Assembly (NCBI RefSeq): GCF_018502385.1
Contig: NZ_CP075523.1
Span: forward strand, 620,001 to 684,000
Length of the DNA stretch: 64,000 nucleotides
Direction: 5' to 3'
Source of the DNA: Synechococcus sp. LA31
GTDB lineage: Bacteria > Cyanobacteriota > Cyanobacteriia > PCC-6307 > Cyanobiaceae
This document shows positions 36,187 to 46,962 of this stretch, piece after piece; position 1 is the first letter of the stretch; each line of letters opens with the position of its first letter. The notes beneath the pieces are model-generated. The model had not been told where the DNA came from, ran no database searches, and worked only from the letters and a program-made list of their open reading frames with translations. Both the position numbers and the translations under genes were made by a program.

Positions 36187-37227
36187 ATGGCTGCAGCCCC
36201 GTCCTGGCCCGCCCTGCTGGAGCAGTTGCTGCAGGGACGATCCCTCCAGAACGAGCAGGCCACTGCTCTGATGCAGGCCTGGCTGGCTGAAGAGTTGGAG
36301 CCGGTGCTGACGGGAGCCCTACTGGCGGCCTTGCGGGCCAAGGGCGTGAACGGTGAGGAATTGGCTGGCATGGCCCATGTGCTTCGCCAGGCCTGCCCGC
36401 TGCCCGGCCCCAGGCCGGCTCTGCGCCTGGTGGATACCTGTGGCACCGGCGGCGATGGTGCCAACACCTTCAACATCTCTACAGCTGTGGCATTTGTGGC
36501 TGCCGCCTGCGGCGCCCATGTGGCCAAGCACGGAAACCGCAGCGCCAGCGGCAAGGTGGGCTCGGCTGATGTGCTCGAAGCGGCCGGCCTCAACCTCAAA
36601 GCGCCTGCGGCCCAAGTGGTGGCTGCGCTGGAGCCGACTGGTGTCAGCTTTTTGTTTGCGCCGGCCTGGCATCCAGCTCTGGTGGGCCTCGCACCTTTGC
36701 GCCGTGCCCTCGGCGTGCGCACTGTGTTCAACCTGTTGGGCCCCTTGGTGAATCCTCTCCGACCCGATGCGCAGGTGCTGGGGGTAGGGGCGGCTGATCT
36801 TCTCGATCCGATGGCTGATGCCCTTGTTCGCCTCGGATTGCAGCGCGCCGTGGTGGTGCATGGCCATGGGGGCTTGGATGAAGCTTCCCTGTCGGGCCCG
36901 AGCCAACTGCGGTTGATCGAAGGGGGGCAGGTGCGCTCCGAAACGTTGATCCCTGAGGCGGTAGGCCTCGCGGCGGCACCGATGCAAGCGCTGGTGGGCG
37001 GCGACCTCGCCGACAACCAAGCGATCCTTGAGGCGGTGCTACAGGGTCGTGCCACCGTCCCCCAGCGGCATGTGGTGGCCCTCAACACCGCGCTGGTGCT
37101 CTGGGCTTCGGGTCTAGCGGAATCCGTGCAGGTTGCTGTGCCGAGAGCGCTGGAGGCCATGGGCAGCGGAGCGGCCTGGCAGCGGTTTGAGCAACTGCGT
37201 TCGGCCTTGGATGTGACAGCCAGCTGA
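36187..37227 (+). CDS. trpD: Anthranilate phosphoribosyltransferase
   Basis: Second committed step of tryptophan synthesis. 346 residues; [17 protein letters not shown] binds [23 protein letters not shown] and [12 protein letters not shown] follow, and [17 protein letters not shown] is the C-terminal signature. No other trp gene adjoins it; carA starts 24 nt downstream. Confidence 0.96.
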   Translation: MAAAPSWPALLEQLLQGRSLQNEQATALMQAWLAEELEPVLTGALLAALRAKGVNGEELAGMAHVLRQACPLPGPRPALRLVDTCGTGGDGANTFNISTAVAFVAAACGAHVAKHGNRSASGKVGSADVLEAAGLNLKAPAAQVVAALEPTGVSFLFAPAWHPALVGLAPLRRALGVRTVFNLLGPLVNPLRPDAQVLGVGAADLLDPMADALVRLGLQRAVVVHGHGGLDEASLSGPSQLRLIEGGQVRSETLIPEAVGLAAAPMQALVGGDLADNQAILEAVLQGRATVPQRHVVALNTALVLWASGLAESVQVAVPRALEAMGSGAAWQRFEQLRSALDVTAS

Positions 37228-37251
37228 ACCGCTGAAGGGGATGATGGGCTG

Positions 37252-38394
37252 ATGACCACAGCTCCTTCCTCCTCCCCCGCTTTGCTGGTGCTGGCCGATG
37301 GCCTGGTGCTGCGCGGTGAAGCGTTTGGTGCCACCGGGACAGCGGTTGGCGAGGTGGTGTTCAACACCGGCATGAGCGGTTATCAGGAGGTGATGACCGA
37401 CCCCAGCTATTCCGGCCAGTTGGTGACCTTCACCTATCCGGAGCTGGGCAACACCGGGGTGAATAGCGCTGATCAGGAGGCTGATGCCCCCCACGTGCGT
37501 GGGGTGATCGCCAGGGAACTGGCACCCGTTCCCAGCAACTGGCGCAGTGAATCCAGCCTGGATTCCTGGCTCAACCGCCATCAAGTGGTGGGTATCCGTG
37601 GCATCGACACCCGCGCCTTGGTGCGTCACCTCCGCGAAGGCGGTGCGATGAATGGCGCGATCAGCACCGATGGCACCACACCCCAGGTGCTGCTGGAACA
37701 GGTTCGCTCTGCTCCTTCGATGGCTGGCCTCAACCTGGCGCAGCGGGTGACGACCGACCGTGTTTACAACTGGGATGCGCTCTGTTCCGCCCGCTTCGAT
37801 CAGCGCCTGCAGAGCATCCCGGCTGAGCCCTACCGGGTGGTGGCGATTGATTTCGGCATCAAACGGGCAATCCTGGAGCGCCTGGCAGCGCACGGCTGCG
37901 CCGTGACGGTGCTGCCGGCGGATACCACGCTCGATCAGGTGCTAGCCCACAACCCCGAGGGTGTGTTCCTCTCCAACGGTCCTGGTGATCCTGCCGCCGT
38001 GACCAGCGGCATTGAGCTGGCTCGTGCATTGCTGCAACAGAGCGATCTGCCACTGTTTGGCATCTGCCTCGGTCACCAGATCTTGGGGCTGGCGATGGGC
38101 GGGAGCACCTACAAGCTCGGCTACGGCCACCGCGGCCTCAACCATCCCTGCGGCAGTCCCGGTGTGGTGGAGATCACCAGCCAAAACCACGGCTTTGCCA
38201 TCGACGCCACATCGCTGCCATCCGATGCGGTGGAGGTCACCCACTTCAACCTCAATGACCGCACCGTGGCGGCCCTGGCGCACCGCCAAAAGCCTGTGTT
38301 CGGGGTGCAATACCACCCAGAAGCGAGCCCAGGTCCCCACGACGCCGACCACCACTTCGGACGCTTTGCTGTGCTCATGGCCGAACGCCGCTAG
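37252..38394 (+). CDS. carA: Carbamoyl phosphate synthase small subunit
   Basis: Glutaminase subunit feeding ammonia to CarB for arginine and pyrimidine synthesis. 380 residues: N-terminal domain with [17 protein letters not shown], then class I glutamine amidotransferase with FLSNGPGDP, nucleophile Cys in [13 protein letters not shown] and His-Glu in [12 protein letters not shown]. carB is not in the window, as is common in cyanobacteria. Confidence 0.97.
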   Translation: MTTAPSSSPALLVLADGLVLRGEAFGATGTAVGEVVFNTGMSGYQEVMTDPSYSGQLVTFTYPELGNTGVNSADQEADAPHVRGVIARELAPVPSNWRSESSLDSWLNRHQVVGIRGIDTRALVRHLREGGAMNGAISTDGTTPQVLLEQVRSAPSMAGLNLAQRVTTDRVYNWDALCSARFDQRLQSIPAEPYRVVAIDFGIKRAILERLAAHGCAVTVLPADTTLDQVLAHNPEGVFLSNGPGDPAAVTSGIELARALLQQSDLPLFGICLGHQILGLAMGGSTYKLGYGHRGLNHPCGSPGVVEITSQNHGFAIDATSLPSDAVEVTHFNLNDRTVAALAHRQKPVFGVQYHPEASPGPHDADHHFGRFAVLMAERR

Positions 38395-38498
38395 TCATCC
38401 ATTCCGGTTTGTTTCGGTCCTGTCGGTTCCGAAAACCGTCACTACACTGCAAGCGCCCCAAACGTCAGAGGTCAGGAGCCATCACTGATCTGCAGCGA

Positions 38499-38846
38499 TT
38501 GACCGTGTCTCTGCGCGGTGGCTATCAGCAGCAGGACGGCTGTCTGCTGTTCAGCTTCACCGGCCAGCTGGATGCCTATTCCGAGAAGCAGTTTCTCGCC
38601 TTCATCACCGATCACCTCACCAGCACACCTCAGCCGCTGGTGGTTGATCTCAGCAAGATCGATTTCATCGACTCCTCCGGCCTCGGAGCTTTGGTGCATA
38701 TGGCCAAGCTCTGCAACGACCAGGCCATGCAATTTGTGGTTGTGGGGAATGCCCGCGTTGTTCAGACGGTGAAACTGGTGAGGCTTGAGCAGTTTCTCCA
38801 TCTCCAGCCCGACCTCGATACAGCCCTCGGAGCCATCGCCGCCTGA
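38499..38846 (+). CDS. STAS-domain anti-sigma factor antagonist-like protein
   Basis: A SpoIIAA-like STAS domain: FSFTGQLDAYSEKQF, PLVVDLSKIDFIDSSGLGALVHMAKLC (DSSG with the phosphorylatable Ser) and VVVGNARVVQTVKLVRLEQF. Such proteins are switched by Ser phosphorylation in partner-switching cascades. The true start is unclear: TTG 38499 or GTG 38505 would begin just before the domain, whereas the only good ribosome site (AGGAG, 38474-38478) points to in-frame non-standard codons around 38481-38490 (ATC or CTG). The frame extends to TTG 38409 with non-conserved sequence. Confidence 0.85.
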   Translation: MTVSLRGGYQQQDGCLLFSFTGQLDAYSEKQFLAFITDHLTSTPQPLVVDLSKIDFIDSSGLGALVHMAKLCNDQAMQFVVVGNARVVQTVKLVRLEQFLHLQPDLDTALGAIAA

Positions 38847-38874
38847 GTGGCTTCTGGCCGTTCCGGCCAGCCCC

Positions 38875-39264
38875 ATGCACGCTGAGCTAGGTCCCCTGCA
38901 GTTGGCCTGGCTTGGCGACGCTGTGTGGGAGCTCCATCAGCGCCTACGCCACTGCCGCAGCCCTGGCCGCAGCGCTGATCTGCACCGGGCTGTGGTGGCT
39001 GCGGTGCGCGCTGATGCACAGGCGGCGGCCCTGGCTGTGCTGCAACGTGATGGCCTGCTCACGCAGGAGGAGCTAGAGCTGGTACGGAAAGGCCGCAACC
39101 GTGCCGGCCGTGGACCCCGCAAAGGCGAGGCCGGCATTTATGGCCGGGCAACGGGGTTTGAGACAATGGTTGGCTGGCTCTTTCTTCAAGACCCCAGCCG
39201 CCTTGCCCAGCTGCTGGCACACCTCGAGAACGCCGACCCGATAACCCCTTTGCCCGCTGACTGA
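38875..39264 (+). CDS. mrnC: Mini-ribonuclease III
   Basis: 129 residues with the RNase III-like catalytic fold only, no dsRNA-binding domain: LAWLGDAVWELHQRLR supplies the acidic metal ligand, and KGRNRAGRGPRKGEAGIYGRATGFETMVGWLFL the second active-site region. Mini-III trims 23S rRNA ends in Firmicutes; cyanobacteria carry homologues involved in rRNA maturation. It directly abuts the rRNA methyltransferase gene (stop TGA then ATG), consistent with a shared ribosome-assembly role. Confidence 0.92.
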   Translation: MHAELGPLQLAWLGDAVWELHQRLRHCRSPGRSADLHRAVVAAVRADAQAAALAVLQRDGLLTQEELELVRKGRNRAGRGPRKGEAGIYGRATGFETMVGWLFLQDPSRLAQLLAHLENADPITPLPAD

Positions 39265-40866
39265 ATGAGCCCCCGTTTTGATCGCCGCAGGGACCAGGGC
39301 CAGGGCTCGGGGCCGGCGGGATCGCGCCCCGGTCGCCCTGGTCGACCCGATTCACGCGGCGGCTCCCGTCGTCCATTTGCCCCTCGCGGCGAATGGCGGC
39401 CCGACCGTACGGCAGGTGGTGAGCGCAGCGAGCGTGCCGATCGTCCCTCCTTCAGCCGGCGGCCGGAGCGTGGAGATCGCCCTCGCCCGGAGCGTTACGG
39501 CGAGCGCTCCCGCCCCGAACGCCGTTTCGATACACCCCGCTACGGCGGTGATGAGACAGTCCGCTCGGATCGTCCTCCCTCGGATCGTCCCCGCTTCGAT
39601 CGTCCTCGCTTTGATAGCCCCCGCGGCAGTGGTAGCCGCAGCGGTAGTGAGCGGCGTCCGGGCCGTCCTAATGGCCAGGGCCGTCCCACTGGCCGCCCCA
39701 ATGGCCGGTCCTCCTTCCAGGACCGCCGCTTTGATCGCCGCCCCCTGAGCGGTGATCGCGATCAGGCCCCGCCCAGCCGGCCGCTGATCGTTGACGCCCC
39801 CAGTGGCGAATCAGACCGCTTCAACGCTGGCCCTGCTGATGATCTGATCTGGGGGCGCCATGCCGCTCAGGCTGCCTTGGAGAGCGATCGGCCCATCCAT
39901 CGGATCTGGTGCACGCCCGAGATGCGCTTCCAGCCCCGCTTCATGCAGCTGCTGCGCGAAGCCAAGGCCGGCGGCGTTTTGGTGGAAGAAGTCACCTGGT
40001 CGCGTCTCGGCCAGCTCACCGATGGTGCGGTGCACCAGGGCATCGTGCTTCAGGCCGCCGCAGCCGATACGCTCGACCTCGGCAGCCTGATCGACGGCTG
40101 CCGCAGCCTCGGCGAACCGCCGCTGCTGATGGCCCTCGATGGCATCACCGATCCCCATAACCTCGGCGCCATCGTGCGCAGTGCGGAAGCCCTCGGTGCA
40201 CACGGTTTGGTCTTGCCGCAGCGCCGTAGTGCCGGGCTAACCGGTTCGGTGGCCAAGGTGGCCGCCGGAGCCCTTGAACATCTGCCTGTGGCCCGGGTGG
40301 TGAACCTCAATCGCTCCCTGGAAACCTTGAAGGAGGAGGGGTACCGCGTGGTCGGCCTGGCTGGTGAGGCCGGCGTGGCTCTGAGCGAGGCCGATCTAGA
40401 CGGCCCGCTGGTGATTGTCACCGGCTCCGAAGGCTCCGGCCTCTCGATGCTCACCCGCAAACATTGCGATCAGCTCGTGCGCATTCCCCTGCGCGGTGCC
40501 ACCCCCAGCCTCAATGCCTCTGTAGCTACCGCGATGGTGCTCTACGAGGTGGCCCGTCGCGGCTGGATGAAGCAGATCACCGGCTCAGCTCCCGCCCCAC
40601 GCATCGTGCGGCCCCAGATCGCTTCAGCGCCGATTGCCGCACCGGAGGCTGTCAACCCGGTACCGGAACCGGAAACAGAAGCGAATCCGGTACCCAACCC
40701 GGAACAAGAACAGCAACCTGAGCTTGAGCCCATGCTCCAGCTTCATCAGGAGGCACCAGCCTTCACCGCTGAGCAGAGCGCAGCGGCCCAGCAGCTGGTG
40801 GATGAGGTGGTGCTCAGCCTGGCCCCCAAGGGTCCGGAGAGCTTCTCGGGCGACATCAAGCTCTGA
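39265..40866 (+). CDS. TrmH/SpoU-family rRNA 2'-O-methyltransferase with long disordered extensions
   Basis: 533 residues. The first ~165 are an intrinsically disordered Arg/Pro/Asp/Gly-rich region with repeating DRPRFDR and RPERxxR units. The catalytic part follows: substrate-binding LIWGRHAAQAALESDRPIHRIW, motif 1 LDGITDPHNLGAIVRSAEALG, motif 2 VIVTGSEGSGLS and motif 3 IPLRGATPSLNASVATAMVLYE of the SPOUT knot. It resembles RlmB (Gm2251 of 23S rRNA), so the target is probably 23S rRNA. The C-terminal ~80 residues are Pro/Glu-rich. Homologues in other cyanobacteria also carry basic N-terminal tails. Confidence 0.9.
   Translation: MSPRFDRRRDQGQGSGPAGSRPGRPGRPDSRGGSRRPFAPRGEWRPDRTAGGERSERADRPSFSRRPERGDRPRPERYGERSRPERRFDTPRYGGDETVRSDRPPSDRPRFDRPRFDSPRGSGSRSGSERRPGRPNGQGRPTGRPNGRSSFQDRRFDRRPLSGDRDQAPPSRPLIVDAPSGESDRFNAGPADDLIWGRHAAQAALESDRPIHRIWCTPEMRFQPRFMQLLREAKAGGVLVEEVTWSRLGQLTDGAVHQGIVLQAAAADTLDLGSLIDGCRSLGEPPLLMALDGITDPHNLGAIVRSAEALGAHGLVLPQRRSAGLTGSVAKVAAGALEHLPVARVVNLNRSLETLKEEGYRVVGLAGEAGVALSEADLDGPLVIVTGSEGSGLSMLTRKHCDQLVRIPLRGATPSLNASVATAMVLYEVARRGWMKQITGSAPAPRIVRPQIASAPIAAPEAVNPVPEPETEANPVPNPEQEQQPELEPMLQLHQEAPAFTAEQSAAAQQLVDEVVLSLAPKGPESFSGDIKL
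39564..39620 (+). repeat. In-frame degenerate tandem repeat (CTCGGATCGTCC-like)
   Basis: Within the methyltransferase gene, copies of a CGGATCGTCC/TTCGATCGTCC-like unit spaced by about 12-15 nt encode SDRPPSDRPRFDRPRFDSPR. Unit length is a multiple of three, so copy-number change would keep the frame. Confidence 0.6.
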
Positions 40867-40895
40867 ATGCTGCGTCTGGCGGTTTCCCCGCCACA

Positions 40896-41162
40896 ATGAG
40901 TCCACTGTTCACCACACCGATGACCACCCTGTTCCAGCCCCTGCGCAGCGTTGCCAACGGGCTTGGTCTGGCCTGGTGGGCCCGGGTGGAGTCCCGCCAG
41001 CCGGATGTCACCTACTGGTTTGGCCCTTACGTCCGTCGCAGCAGCCTGGAGGAGGCCCTCCCTCCTTTCCTGGCAGATCTTCGCAGTGAAGGTGCCGCTG
41101 AGGTGAACCACAGCCTGCTGCGCACGCGCCGGGGTGAACCTCTCACCATCAGTGCCGACTGA
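40896..41162 (+). CDS. DUF1816 family protein
   Basis: 88 residues from ATG 40896 (ATG 40920 also in frame). [43 protein letters not shown] is the DUF1816 pattern, a small family related to the phycobilisome CpcD-like linker domain fold in cyanobacteria. No function proven here. It lies 32 nt upstream of gatA. Confidence 0.87.
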   Translation: MSPLFTTPMTTLFQPLRSVANGLGLAWWARVESRQPDVTYWFGPYVRRSSLEEALPPFLADLRSEGAAEVNHSLLRTRRGEPLTISAD

Positions 41163-41194
41163 TAGCGTCGACCCCTGGATCTGCAAGTGGGTTG

Positions 41195-42655
41195 ATGGGT
41201 ATCGCCGAGTGGCGCGAGCAGCTCAAGCGCGGTGACGTGTCCGCCCGCGAGCTCACCGACCACCACCTCAGCCGCATCGAGGCGGTTGAGCCCATCATCA
41301 ATGCCTACACGGAGGTCACCGCCGAGCGGGCCCGGGCAGACGCCGATCGTATCGATGCGGCCCGTTCTGCCGGCGAGGCTCTGCCGCCCCTTGCCGGTGT
41401 CCCCCTGGCGATCAAGGACAACCTCTGCACCCGGGGTGTTCGCACCAGCTGCTCCAGCCGCATGCTGGAGACCTTTGTTCCCCCCTACGAATCCACCGTG
41501 ACCTCCCGCCTCTGGGGCGCCGGTGCTGTGCTCTTGGGTAAGACCAATCTCGATGAGTTCGCCATGGGCAGCTCCACCGAGACGTCTGTGTTCGGCCCCA
41601 GCCGTAATCCCTGGAATACAGACAAGGTCCCTGGAGGAAGTTCCGGGGGGAGCGCCGCCGCTGTGGCTGCTGGTGAATGCGTGGGATCGCTCGGCTCGGA
41701 TACCGGCGGTTCCATTCGCCAGCCTGCTGCTTTCTGCGGCGTGGTGGGACTGAAGCCCACCTACGGCCGGGTGAGCCGCTACGGCCTGGTGGCCTTCGCC
41801 AGCTCCCTCGATCAAGTGGGCCCGATTGCCACCAATGTGGCTGATGCCGCCGAACTGCTCCAGGTGATTGCAGGTGAAGATCCTCGTGATTCCACCTGCC
41901 TCAAGGCCCCTGTCCCCAATTACACAGCTGCGCTGCAGCAGCCGGTGGCAGGTCTGAAGGTGGGGATCGTGCGCGAATGCTTTGAAGCCGAAGGCCTCGA
42001 CCCTGAGGTCAAGTCCTCGGTGATGGCGGCTGCCAATCAGCTCGAGGCTCTCGGTTGCGAGCTGGTGGATCTGAGTTGCCCGCGCTTTAACGACGGCATC
42101 GCCACTTATTACGTGATCGCCCCTTCGGAGGCCTCAGCCAATCTGGCTCGCTACGACGGTGTGAAATACGGCTATCGCGCCCAAGACGCCGCCAGTCTTG
42201 CGGAGATGACCGCCAGCAGCCGCGCCGAAGGTTTTGGTGATGAGGTGAAGCGCCGCATCTTGATCGGCACCTATGCACTCTCGGCGGGCTATGTCGACGC
42301 CTACTACAAGAAGGCTCAGCAGGTGCGCACCCTGATTCGCCGTGATTTCGATCGCGCCTTCCAATCAGTGGATGTGCTGCTCACCCCCACATCTCCCACC
42401 ACGGCCTTCGGTTTCGGGGCTCACAGCGAAGATCCGCTGGCGATGTACCTCGCCGACTTGCTCACCATCCCTGCCAACATGGCCGGGATGCCTGCCATCA
42501 GCTTGCCCTGCGGTTTCGATGGTGCCGGCTTGCCGATCGGGTTGCAGTTGATCACTGGTGTGCTGCAGGAGGAGCGTCTGCTGCAGGTGGCCTGGCATTA
42601 CGAGCAGGCAGCTCGGGTGATGCAACAGCGTCCTACTGCTGCTCTGGTGCCCTGA
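41195..42655 (+). CDS. gatA: Aspartyl/glutamyl-tRNA amidotransferase subunit A
   Basis: Glutamyl-tRNA(Gln) amidotransferase subunit, 486 residues from ATG 41195. Amidase-signature triad: Lys in VPLAIKDNL, cis-Ser in [15 protein letters not shown] and nucleophile Ser in [38 protein letters not shown] is the C-terminal signature. GatB/GatC are elsewhere. Confidence 0.97.
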   Translation: MGIAEWREQLKRGDVSARELTDHHLSRIEAVEPIINAYTEVTAERARADADRIDAARSAGEALPPLAGVPLAIKDNLCTRGVRTSCSSRMLETFVPPYESTVTSRLWGAGAVLLGKTNLDEFAMGSSTETSVFGPSRNPWNTDKVPGGSSGGSAAAVAAGECVGSLGSDTGGSIRQPAAFCGVVGLKPTYGRVSRYGLVAFASSLDQVGPIATNVADAAELLQVIAGEDPRDSTCLKAPVPNYTAALQQPVAGLKVGIVRECFEAEGLDPEVKSSVMAAANQLEALGCELVDLSCPRFNDGIATYYVIAPSEASANLARYDGVKYGYRAQDAASLAEMTASSRAEGFGDEVKRRILIGTYALSAGYVDAYYKKAQQVRTLIRRDFDRAFQSVDVLLTPTSPTTAFGFGAHSEDPLAMYLADLLTIPANMAGMPAISLPCGFDGAGLPIGLQLITGVLQEERLLQVAWHYEQAARVMQQRPTAALVP

Positions 42656-42716
42656 AAGCACTACATCTGGTGGTCTGCCCTTAGCCTGGAACCAGCACCA
42701 CCCCGCGCTGCCGCCG

Positions 42717-45700
42717 TTGGCCTTCGTTCCGCTTCATAACCACAGCGACTACAGCCTCCTGGATGGAGCCAGTCAGCTGCCGTCGATGGTGAAGCGGGCC
42801 GAAGAGCTGGGGATGCCGGCCCTGGCGCTCACCGACCACGGTGTGATGTACGGCGCCATCGAGCTGCTCAAGCTCTGCAAGGGCACCTCGGTGAAGCCGA
42901 TCATCGGCAATGAGATGTATGTCATCAATGGCTCCCTTGATGACCCCAATCCACCGAAGAAAGAGCGCCGCTACCACCTGGTGGTGTTGGCCAAGAATGC
43001 GGTGGGCTACCGCAACCTGGTGAAGCTCACCAGCATCAGCCATCTGCGCGGCATGCGCGGGCGCGGCATCTTCTCTCGCGCCTGCATCGACAAGCCCACG
43101 CTCGAGCAATACAGCGAAGGCCTGATCGTGGCAACCGCCTGCCTGGGCGGCGAGCTTTCACAGGCGATTCTGCGCAACCGTCCCGACGTGGCCCGCGAGG
43201 TCGCTGCTTGGTACAAGAGCGTGTTCGGTGACGACTTCTACCTCGAGATCCAGGACCACGGCTCGCCGGAAGACCGAATTGTGAATGTGGAGATGGTGCG
43301 CATCTCCCGTGAGCTGGGCATTCCTCTGGTCGCCACCAACGACGCCCACTACCTCACCAGCAACGACGCCGAAGCGCACGACGCGCTGCTCTGCATCCTC
43401 ACTGGCAAGCTTGTCTCCGACGAGAAACGCCTGCGCTATACCGGCACCGAATACATCAAGGGTGAGCAGGAGATGCTCGCTCTGTTCTCCGATCATCTCG
43501 AGCCGGATGTTGTGGCGGAAGCCGTTGCCAATACGGCCCGGGTGGCGGAGAAGGTTGAGGACTACGACATCCTTGGCCGCTATCAGATGCCCCGCTTCCC
43601 GATTCCGGAGGGGCACACGCCGGTGAGCTACTTGCGCGAGGTCAGCGAACAGGGCCTGCGTGCCCGGCTCAACCTGCCCGAGGCAGAAGCCTTCACCCCT
43701 GACTACGGCGAACGGCTCACCTTTGAGCTGCAGGTGATGGAGCAGATGGGCTTTCCTACCTACTTCCTGGTGGTGTGGGACTACATCCGCTTCGCCCGCG
43801 ATCACGGCATTCCGGTGGGCCCCGGCCGTGGTTCAGCCGCCGGCTCGTTGGTGGCCTACGCCCTGGGGATCACCAACATCGATCCGGTCACCAACGGGCT
43901 GCTGTTTGAGCGTTTCCTCAATCCCGAGCGCAAGTCGATGCCTGATATCGACACCGACTTCTGCATCGAGCGCCGCGGCGAGGTGATCGACTACGTGACC
44001 CGCCGCTATGGCGAAGAGAAAGTTGCGCAGATCATCACCTTCAACCGGATGACGTCCAAGGCGGTGCTCAAAGACGTGGCTCGTGTGCTCGACATCCCCT
44101 ATGGCGATGCTGATCGCCTGGCCAAGCTGATTCCAGTGGTGCGGGGTAAGCCCGCCAAGCTCAAGGAGATGATCGGCGACGAATCACCGGCGCCCGAATT
44201 CCGCGAGAAATATCAGAACGATCCCCAGGTGAAACGCTGGGTGGATATGGCGATGCGGATCGAAGGCACCAACAAAACCTTCGGTGTACACGCCGCTGGT
44301 GTGGTGATTGCCGCTGATCCCCTCGATGAAGTGGTGCCATTGCAGCGCAACAACGACGGCCAGGTGATCACCCAGTACTTCATGGAAGACGTGGAGTCGA
44401 TGGGGCTGCTGAAGATGGATTTCCTTGGCCTCAAGAACCTCACCATGATCGACAAGACCATCGATCTGGTTGAGCAGAGCACCGGCGAGAAGCTCGATCC
44501 CGATGCCCTCCCCCTGAATGATCCAGGCACCTACGGCCTGCTGGCGCGCGGTGACCTCGAAGGCATCTTCCAGCTGGAATCGAGCGGCATGCGTCAGATC
44601 GTGCGTGACCTCAAACCCTCATCACTGGAAGATATTTCCTCGATTCTTGCTCTCTATCGACCCGGACCACTTGATGCCGGACTGATTCCCAAGTTCATCA
44701 ACCGCAAGCACGGCCGCGAGGCGATTGATTTCGCTCACGCCAAACTGGAGCCGATCCTGCAGGAGACCTACGGGATCATGGTGTATCAGGAGCAGATCAT
44801 GCGCATCGCGCAGGATCTAGCTGGCTACTCGCTTGGTGAGGCTGACCTGCTGCGCCGAGCGATGGGTAAGAAGAAGAAGAGCGAGATGGAGAAGCATCAG
44901 AGCCTCTTTGTCAACGGTGCGACCGAGCGCGGCGTGGATCCCAAGATCGCGGAGGCGCTGTTTGAGCAGATGGTGCTCTTCGCTGAATACTGCTTCAACA
45001 AGAGCCACTCCACCGCCTATGGCGCGGTGACGTATCAAACCGCCTACCTCAAAGCCCACTACCCAGTGGCTTACATGGCGGCGCTGCTCACGGTGAATGC
45101 CGGCACCACCGACAAGGTGCAGCGCTACATCTCCAATTGCAACGCCATGGGCATCGAGGTGATGCCGCCGGATGTGAATGCCTCAGGGATCGACTTCACC
45201 CCCGTTGGCGATCGCATCCTGTTTGGCCTCTCGGCCGTGCGCAACCTGGGCGACGGCGCCATCCGCGCTCTGCTGGAAGCTCGCAGCGGCGATGGCCCCT
45301 TCCGTTCGCTGGCGGATCTATGCGATCGCATCCCCGGCACCACGCTCAACCGCCGTTCCTTGGAGTCACTGATCCACTGCGGTGCTCTCGACGCTCTGGA
45401 GCCCGAGGCCAATCGTGCCCAGCTGATGGCCGATCTCGATCTGATGGTCGATTGGGCTGCTTCGCGTGCTCGCGACCGTGCCAGCGGCCAGGGCAACCTG
45501 TTCGACCTCCTGGGTGGTGGTAGCGATGCTGCTGCGTCAGCCGACGGCGGTGGTGATCTCAGCACGGCCCCGAAGGCGGCGCCGGTACCCGACTACCCGC
45601 CCACTGAAAAGCTGCGGCTGGAGAAAGAGCTGGTGGGCTTCTACCTCTCCGATCATCCGCTCAAGCAGCTCACTCGGCCTGTCCAGCTGCTCTCACCAGT

Positions 45701-46250
45701 GGGTCTTGGCAGCCTTGAGGAGCAAGCCGATAAAACGCGCGTGAGTGTGGTGGGGATGGTGGCTGCGTTGCGCCCGGTGACCACCCGCAAGGGTGACCGG
45801 ATGGCTGTGCTGCAGGTGGAGGATCTCAGCGGCAGCTGCGAGGCGGTGGTCTTTCCCAAGACCTATGCCCGTCTGGCGGATCACCTGATGGTGGACGCTC
45901 GCCTGCTGATCTGGGCGTCAGTGGATCGCCGCGATGAGCAAGTGCAGCTGATCGTGGATGACTGCCGGGTGATCGATGAGCTCAAGGTGCTGCTGGTGGA
46001 GCTGGAGGGCAGTGAGGCCAGCGATATCGCTGTGCAGCACAAGCTGCGCGAGTGCCTCACTCTGCACCGCACTGAGAAGGATGAATCTGGTGTGAGGGTG
46101 CCGGTGGTGGCGATGGTGCATCACCACGACCAGACGCGTTTTGTGCGCCTAGGTCACCAGTTCTGCGTGCGCGACGGTGAGGCTGCTCTGAACAGCCTCG
46201 CTGCCCAGGCCTTCCGTGCCCGGCTCAGCTCGCCGCTGGTGGCCGCTTGA
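42717..46250 (+). CDS. dnaE: DNA polymerase III subunit alpha (intact, intein-free)
   Basis: Replicative polymerase, 1177 residues from TTG 42717. PHP domain ([26 protein letters not shown]), polymerase core with [15 protein letters not shown] (about residues 409-423) and [18 protein letters not shown], and a C-terminal OB-fold. At the site where many cyanobacteria carry a split intein dividing dnaE in two, this gene reads straight through FAEY/CFN (junction 44990/44991, Tyr758-Cys759). The 3' end overlaps the antisense PAM68 gene by 26 nt. The TTG start is supported by perfect alignment of [13 protein letters not shown] to family N-termini. Confidence 0.97.
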   Translation: MAFVPLHNHSDYSLLDGASQLPSMVKRAEELGMPALALTDHGVMYGAIELLKLCKGTSVKPIIGNEMYVINGSLDDPNPPKKERRYHLVVLAKNAVGYRNLVKLTSISHLRGMRGRGIFSRACIDKPTLEQYSEGLIVATACLGGELSQAILRNRPDVAREVAAWYKSVFGDDFYLEIQDHGSPEDRIVNVEMVRISRELGIPLVATNDAHYLTSNDAEAHDALLCILTGKLVSDEKRLRYTGTEYIKGEQEMLALFSDHLEPDVVAEAVANTARVAEKVEDYDILGRYQMPRFPIPEGHTPVSYLREVSEQGLRARLNLPEAEAFTPDYGERLTFELQVMEQMGFPTYFLVVWDYIRFARDHGIPVGPGRGSAAGSLVAYALGITNIDPVTNGLLFERFLNPERKSMPDIDTDFCIERRGEVIDYVTRRYGEEKVAQIITFNRMTSKAVLKDVARVLDIPYGDADRLAKLIPVVRGKPAKLKEMIGDESPAPEFREKYQNDPQVKRWVDMAMRIEGTNKTFGVHAAGVVIAADPLDEVVPLQRNNDGQVITQYFMEDVESMGLLKMDFLGLKNLTMIDKTIDLVEQSTGEKLDPDALPLNDPGTYGLLARGDLEGIFQLESSGMRQIVRDLKPSSLEDISSILALYRPGPLDAGLIPKFINRKHGREAIDFAHAKLEPILQETYGIMVYQEQIMRIAQDLAGYSLGEADLLRRAMGKKKKSEMEKHQSLFVNGATERGVDPKIAEALFEQMVLFAEYCFNKSHSTAYGAVTYQTAYLKAHYPVAYMAALLTVNAGTTDKVQRYISNCNAMGIEVMPPDVNASGIDFTPVGDRILFGLSAVRNLGDGAIRALLEARSGDGPFRSLADLCDRIPGTTLNRRSLESLIHCGALDALEPEANRAQLMADLDLMVDWAASRARDRASGQGNLFDLLGGGSDAAASADGGGDLSTAPKAAPVPDYPPTEKLRLEKELVGFYLSDHPLKQLTRPVQLLSPVGLGSLEEQADKTRVSVVGMVAALRPVTTRKGDRMAVLQVEDLSGSCEAVVFPKTYARLADHLMVDARLLIWASVDRRDEQVQLIVDDCRVIDELKVLLVELEGSEASDIAVQHKLRECLTLHRTEKDESGVRVPVVAMVHHHDQTRFVRLGHQFCVRDGEAALNSLAAQAFRARLSSPLVAA

Positions 46251-46632
46251 TCGAGCTGCGCAGGCGGCTGATGTTCACACCGATTTGCTCCATGCCCAGC
46301 AGGCTGCCGGCACCCGGCTCCCAGCTGGCGGAGAGCACGCCATAGCTCAGCCCCACCAGTCCCAACAGAAAAAACCCTCCAGAGGTCACCAGGGTGACGC
46401 CGGGAGGGATGTCGAGGATGCCTTTGCTGACCAGCAGGTAGCTGCCCACAAAAGACGACATCCCAAGCACGCTGGGAATGCCGGTGGCGATGGCCACGCG
46501 ACGGGCCATGCGATTGGCCACATAGTCGGGTATGCCCTGCTGTGGCCTGGCTTTGTTGAGGCTGGCAGGGGGTTGCGGTCCTAGACCGCCGCCGCCCATT
46601 GAGCGGGTGCGTTTGTTCCCCTTGGCTGCCAT
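46225..46632 (-). CDS. PAM68 family protein
   Basis: 135 residues: basic N-terminus ([15 protein letters not shown]), a [24 protein letters not shown] motif and two transmembrane helices (about 48-70 and 78-100), the pattern of PAM68 (DUF3464). PAM68 assists photosystem II (CP47) assembly in plants and cyanobacteria. It starts 2 nt after rpsO on the same strand and its 3' end lies inside the dnaE 3' end on the other strand. Confidence 0.9.
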   Translation of the reverse strand: MAAKGNKRTRSMGGGGLGPQPPASLNKARPQQGIPDYVANRMARRVAIATGIPSVLGMSSFVGSYLLVSKGILDIPPGVTLVTSGGFFLLGLVGLSYGVLSASWEPGAGSLLGMEQIGVNISRLRSSIKRPPAAS

Positions 46633-46634
46633 TG

Positions 46635-46904
46635 TCAGCCGCGGATGCCGAGCTTCTGAATCAGAGCGATGTAGCGCTGCTCGCTATTGCTCCGCAGGTA
46701 GCTGAGCAGGCGCTTGCGGCGGCCGATCATCTTCAGCAGCCCCTGGCGCGACGAGAAATCGTGGATGTTGTTCTGCAGGTGTCCGCTCAGCTTGCTGATG
46801 CGCTCGCTCAGCATGGCCACCTGAACCTCAACAGAACCGGTGTCGGTGCCGTGGGTCTGATGAGCGTTGATCAGTTCCTGCTTCTGTGTTGTGTCGAGCG
46901 ACAT
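46635..46904 (-). CDS. rpsO: 30S ribosomal protein S15
   Basis: 89 residues from ATG 46904: [35 protein letters not shown], and [15 protein letters not shown] are universal S15 signatures. Length is exactly that of the family. Between ruvA (upstream) and the PAM68 gene (2 nt downstream). Confidence 0.98.
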   Translation of the reverse strand: MSLDTTQKQELINAHQTHGTDTGSVEVQVAMLSERISKLSGHLQNNIHDFSSRQGLLKMIGRRKRLLSYLRSNSEQRYIALIQKLGIRG

Positions 46905-46962
46905 GCGCGGCGTCTGGCCCTGACGGTGCAAACAACCAACTTACCGCCTCGTGGTCACCCCC

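Noticed and set aside
38425-38441. CGGTT/AACCG hairpin after carA
   Set aside because: Five base pairs and no U-tract, not convincing as a terminator.
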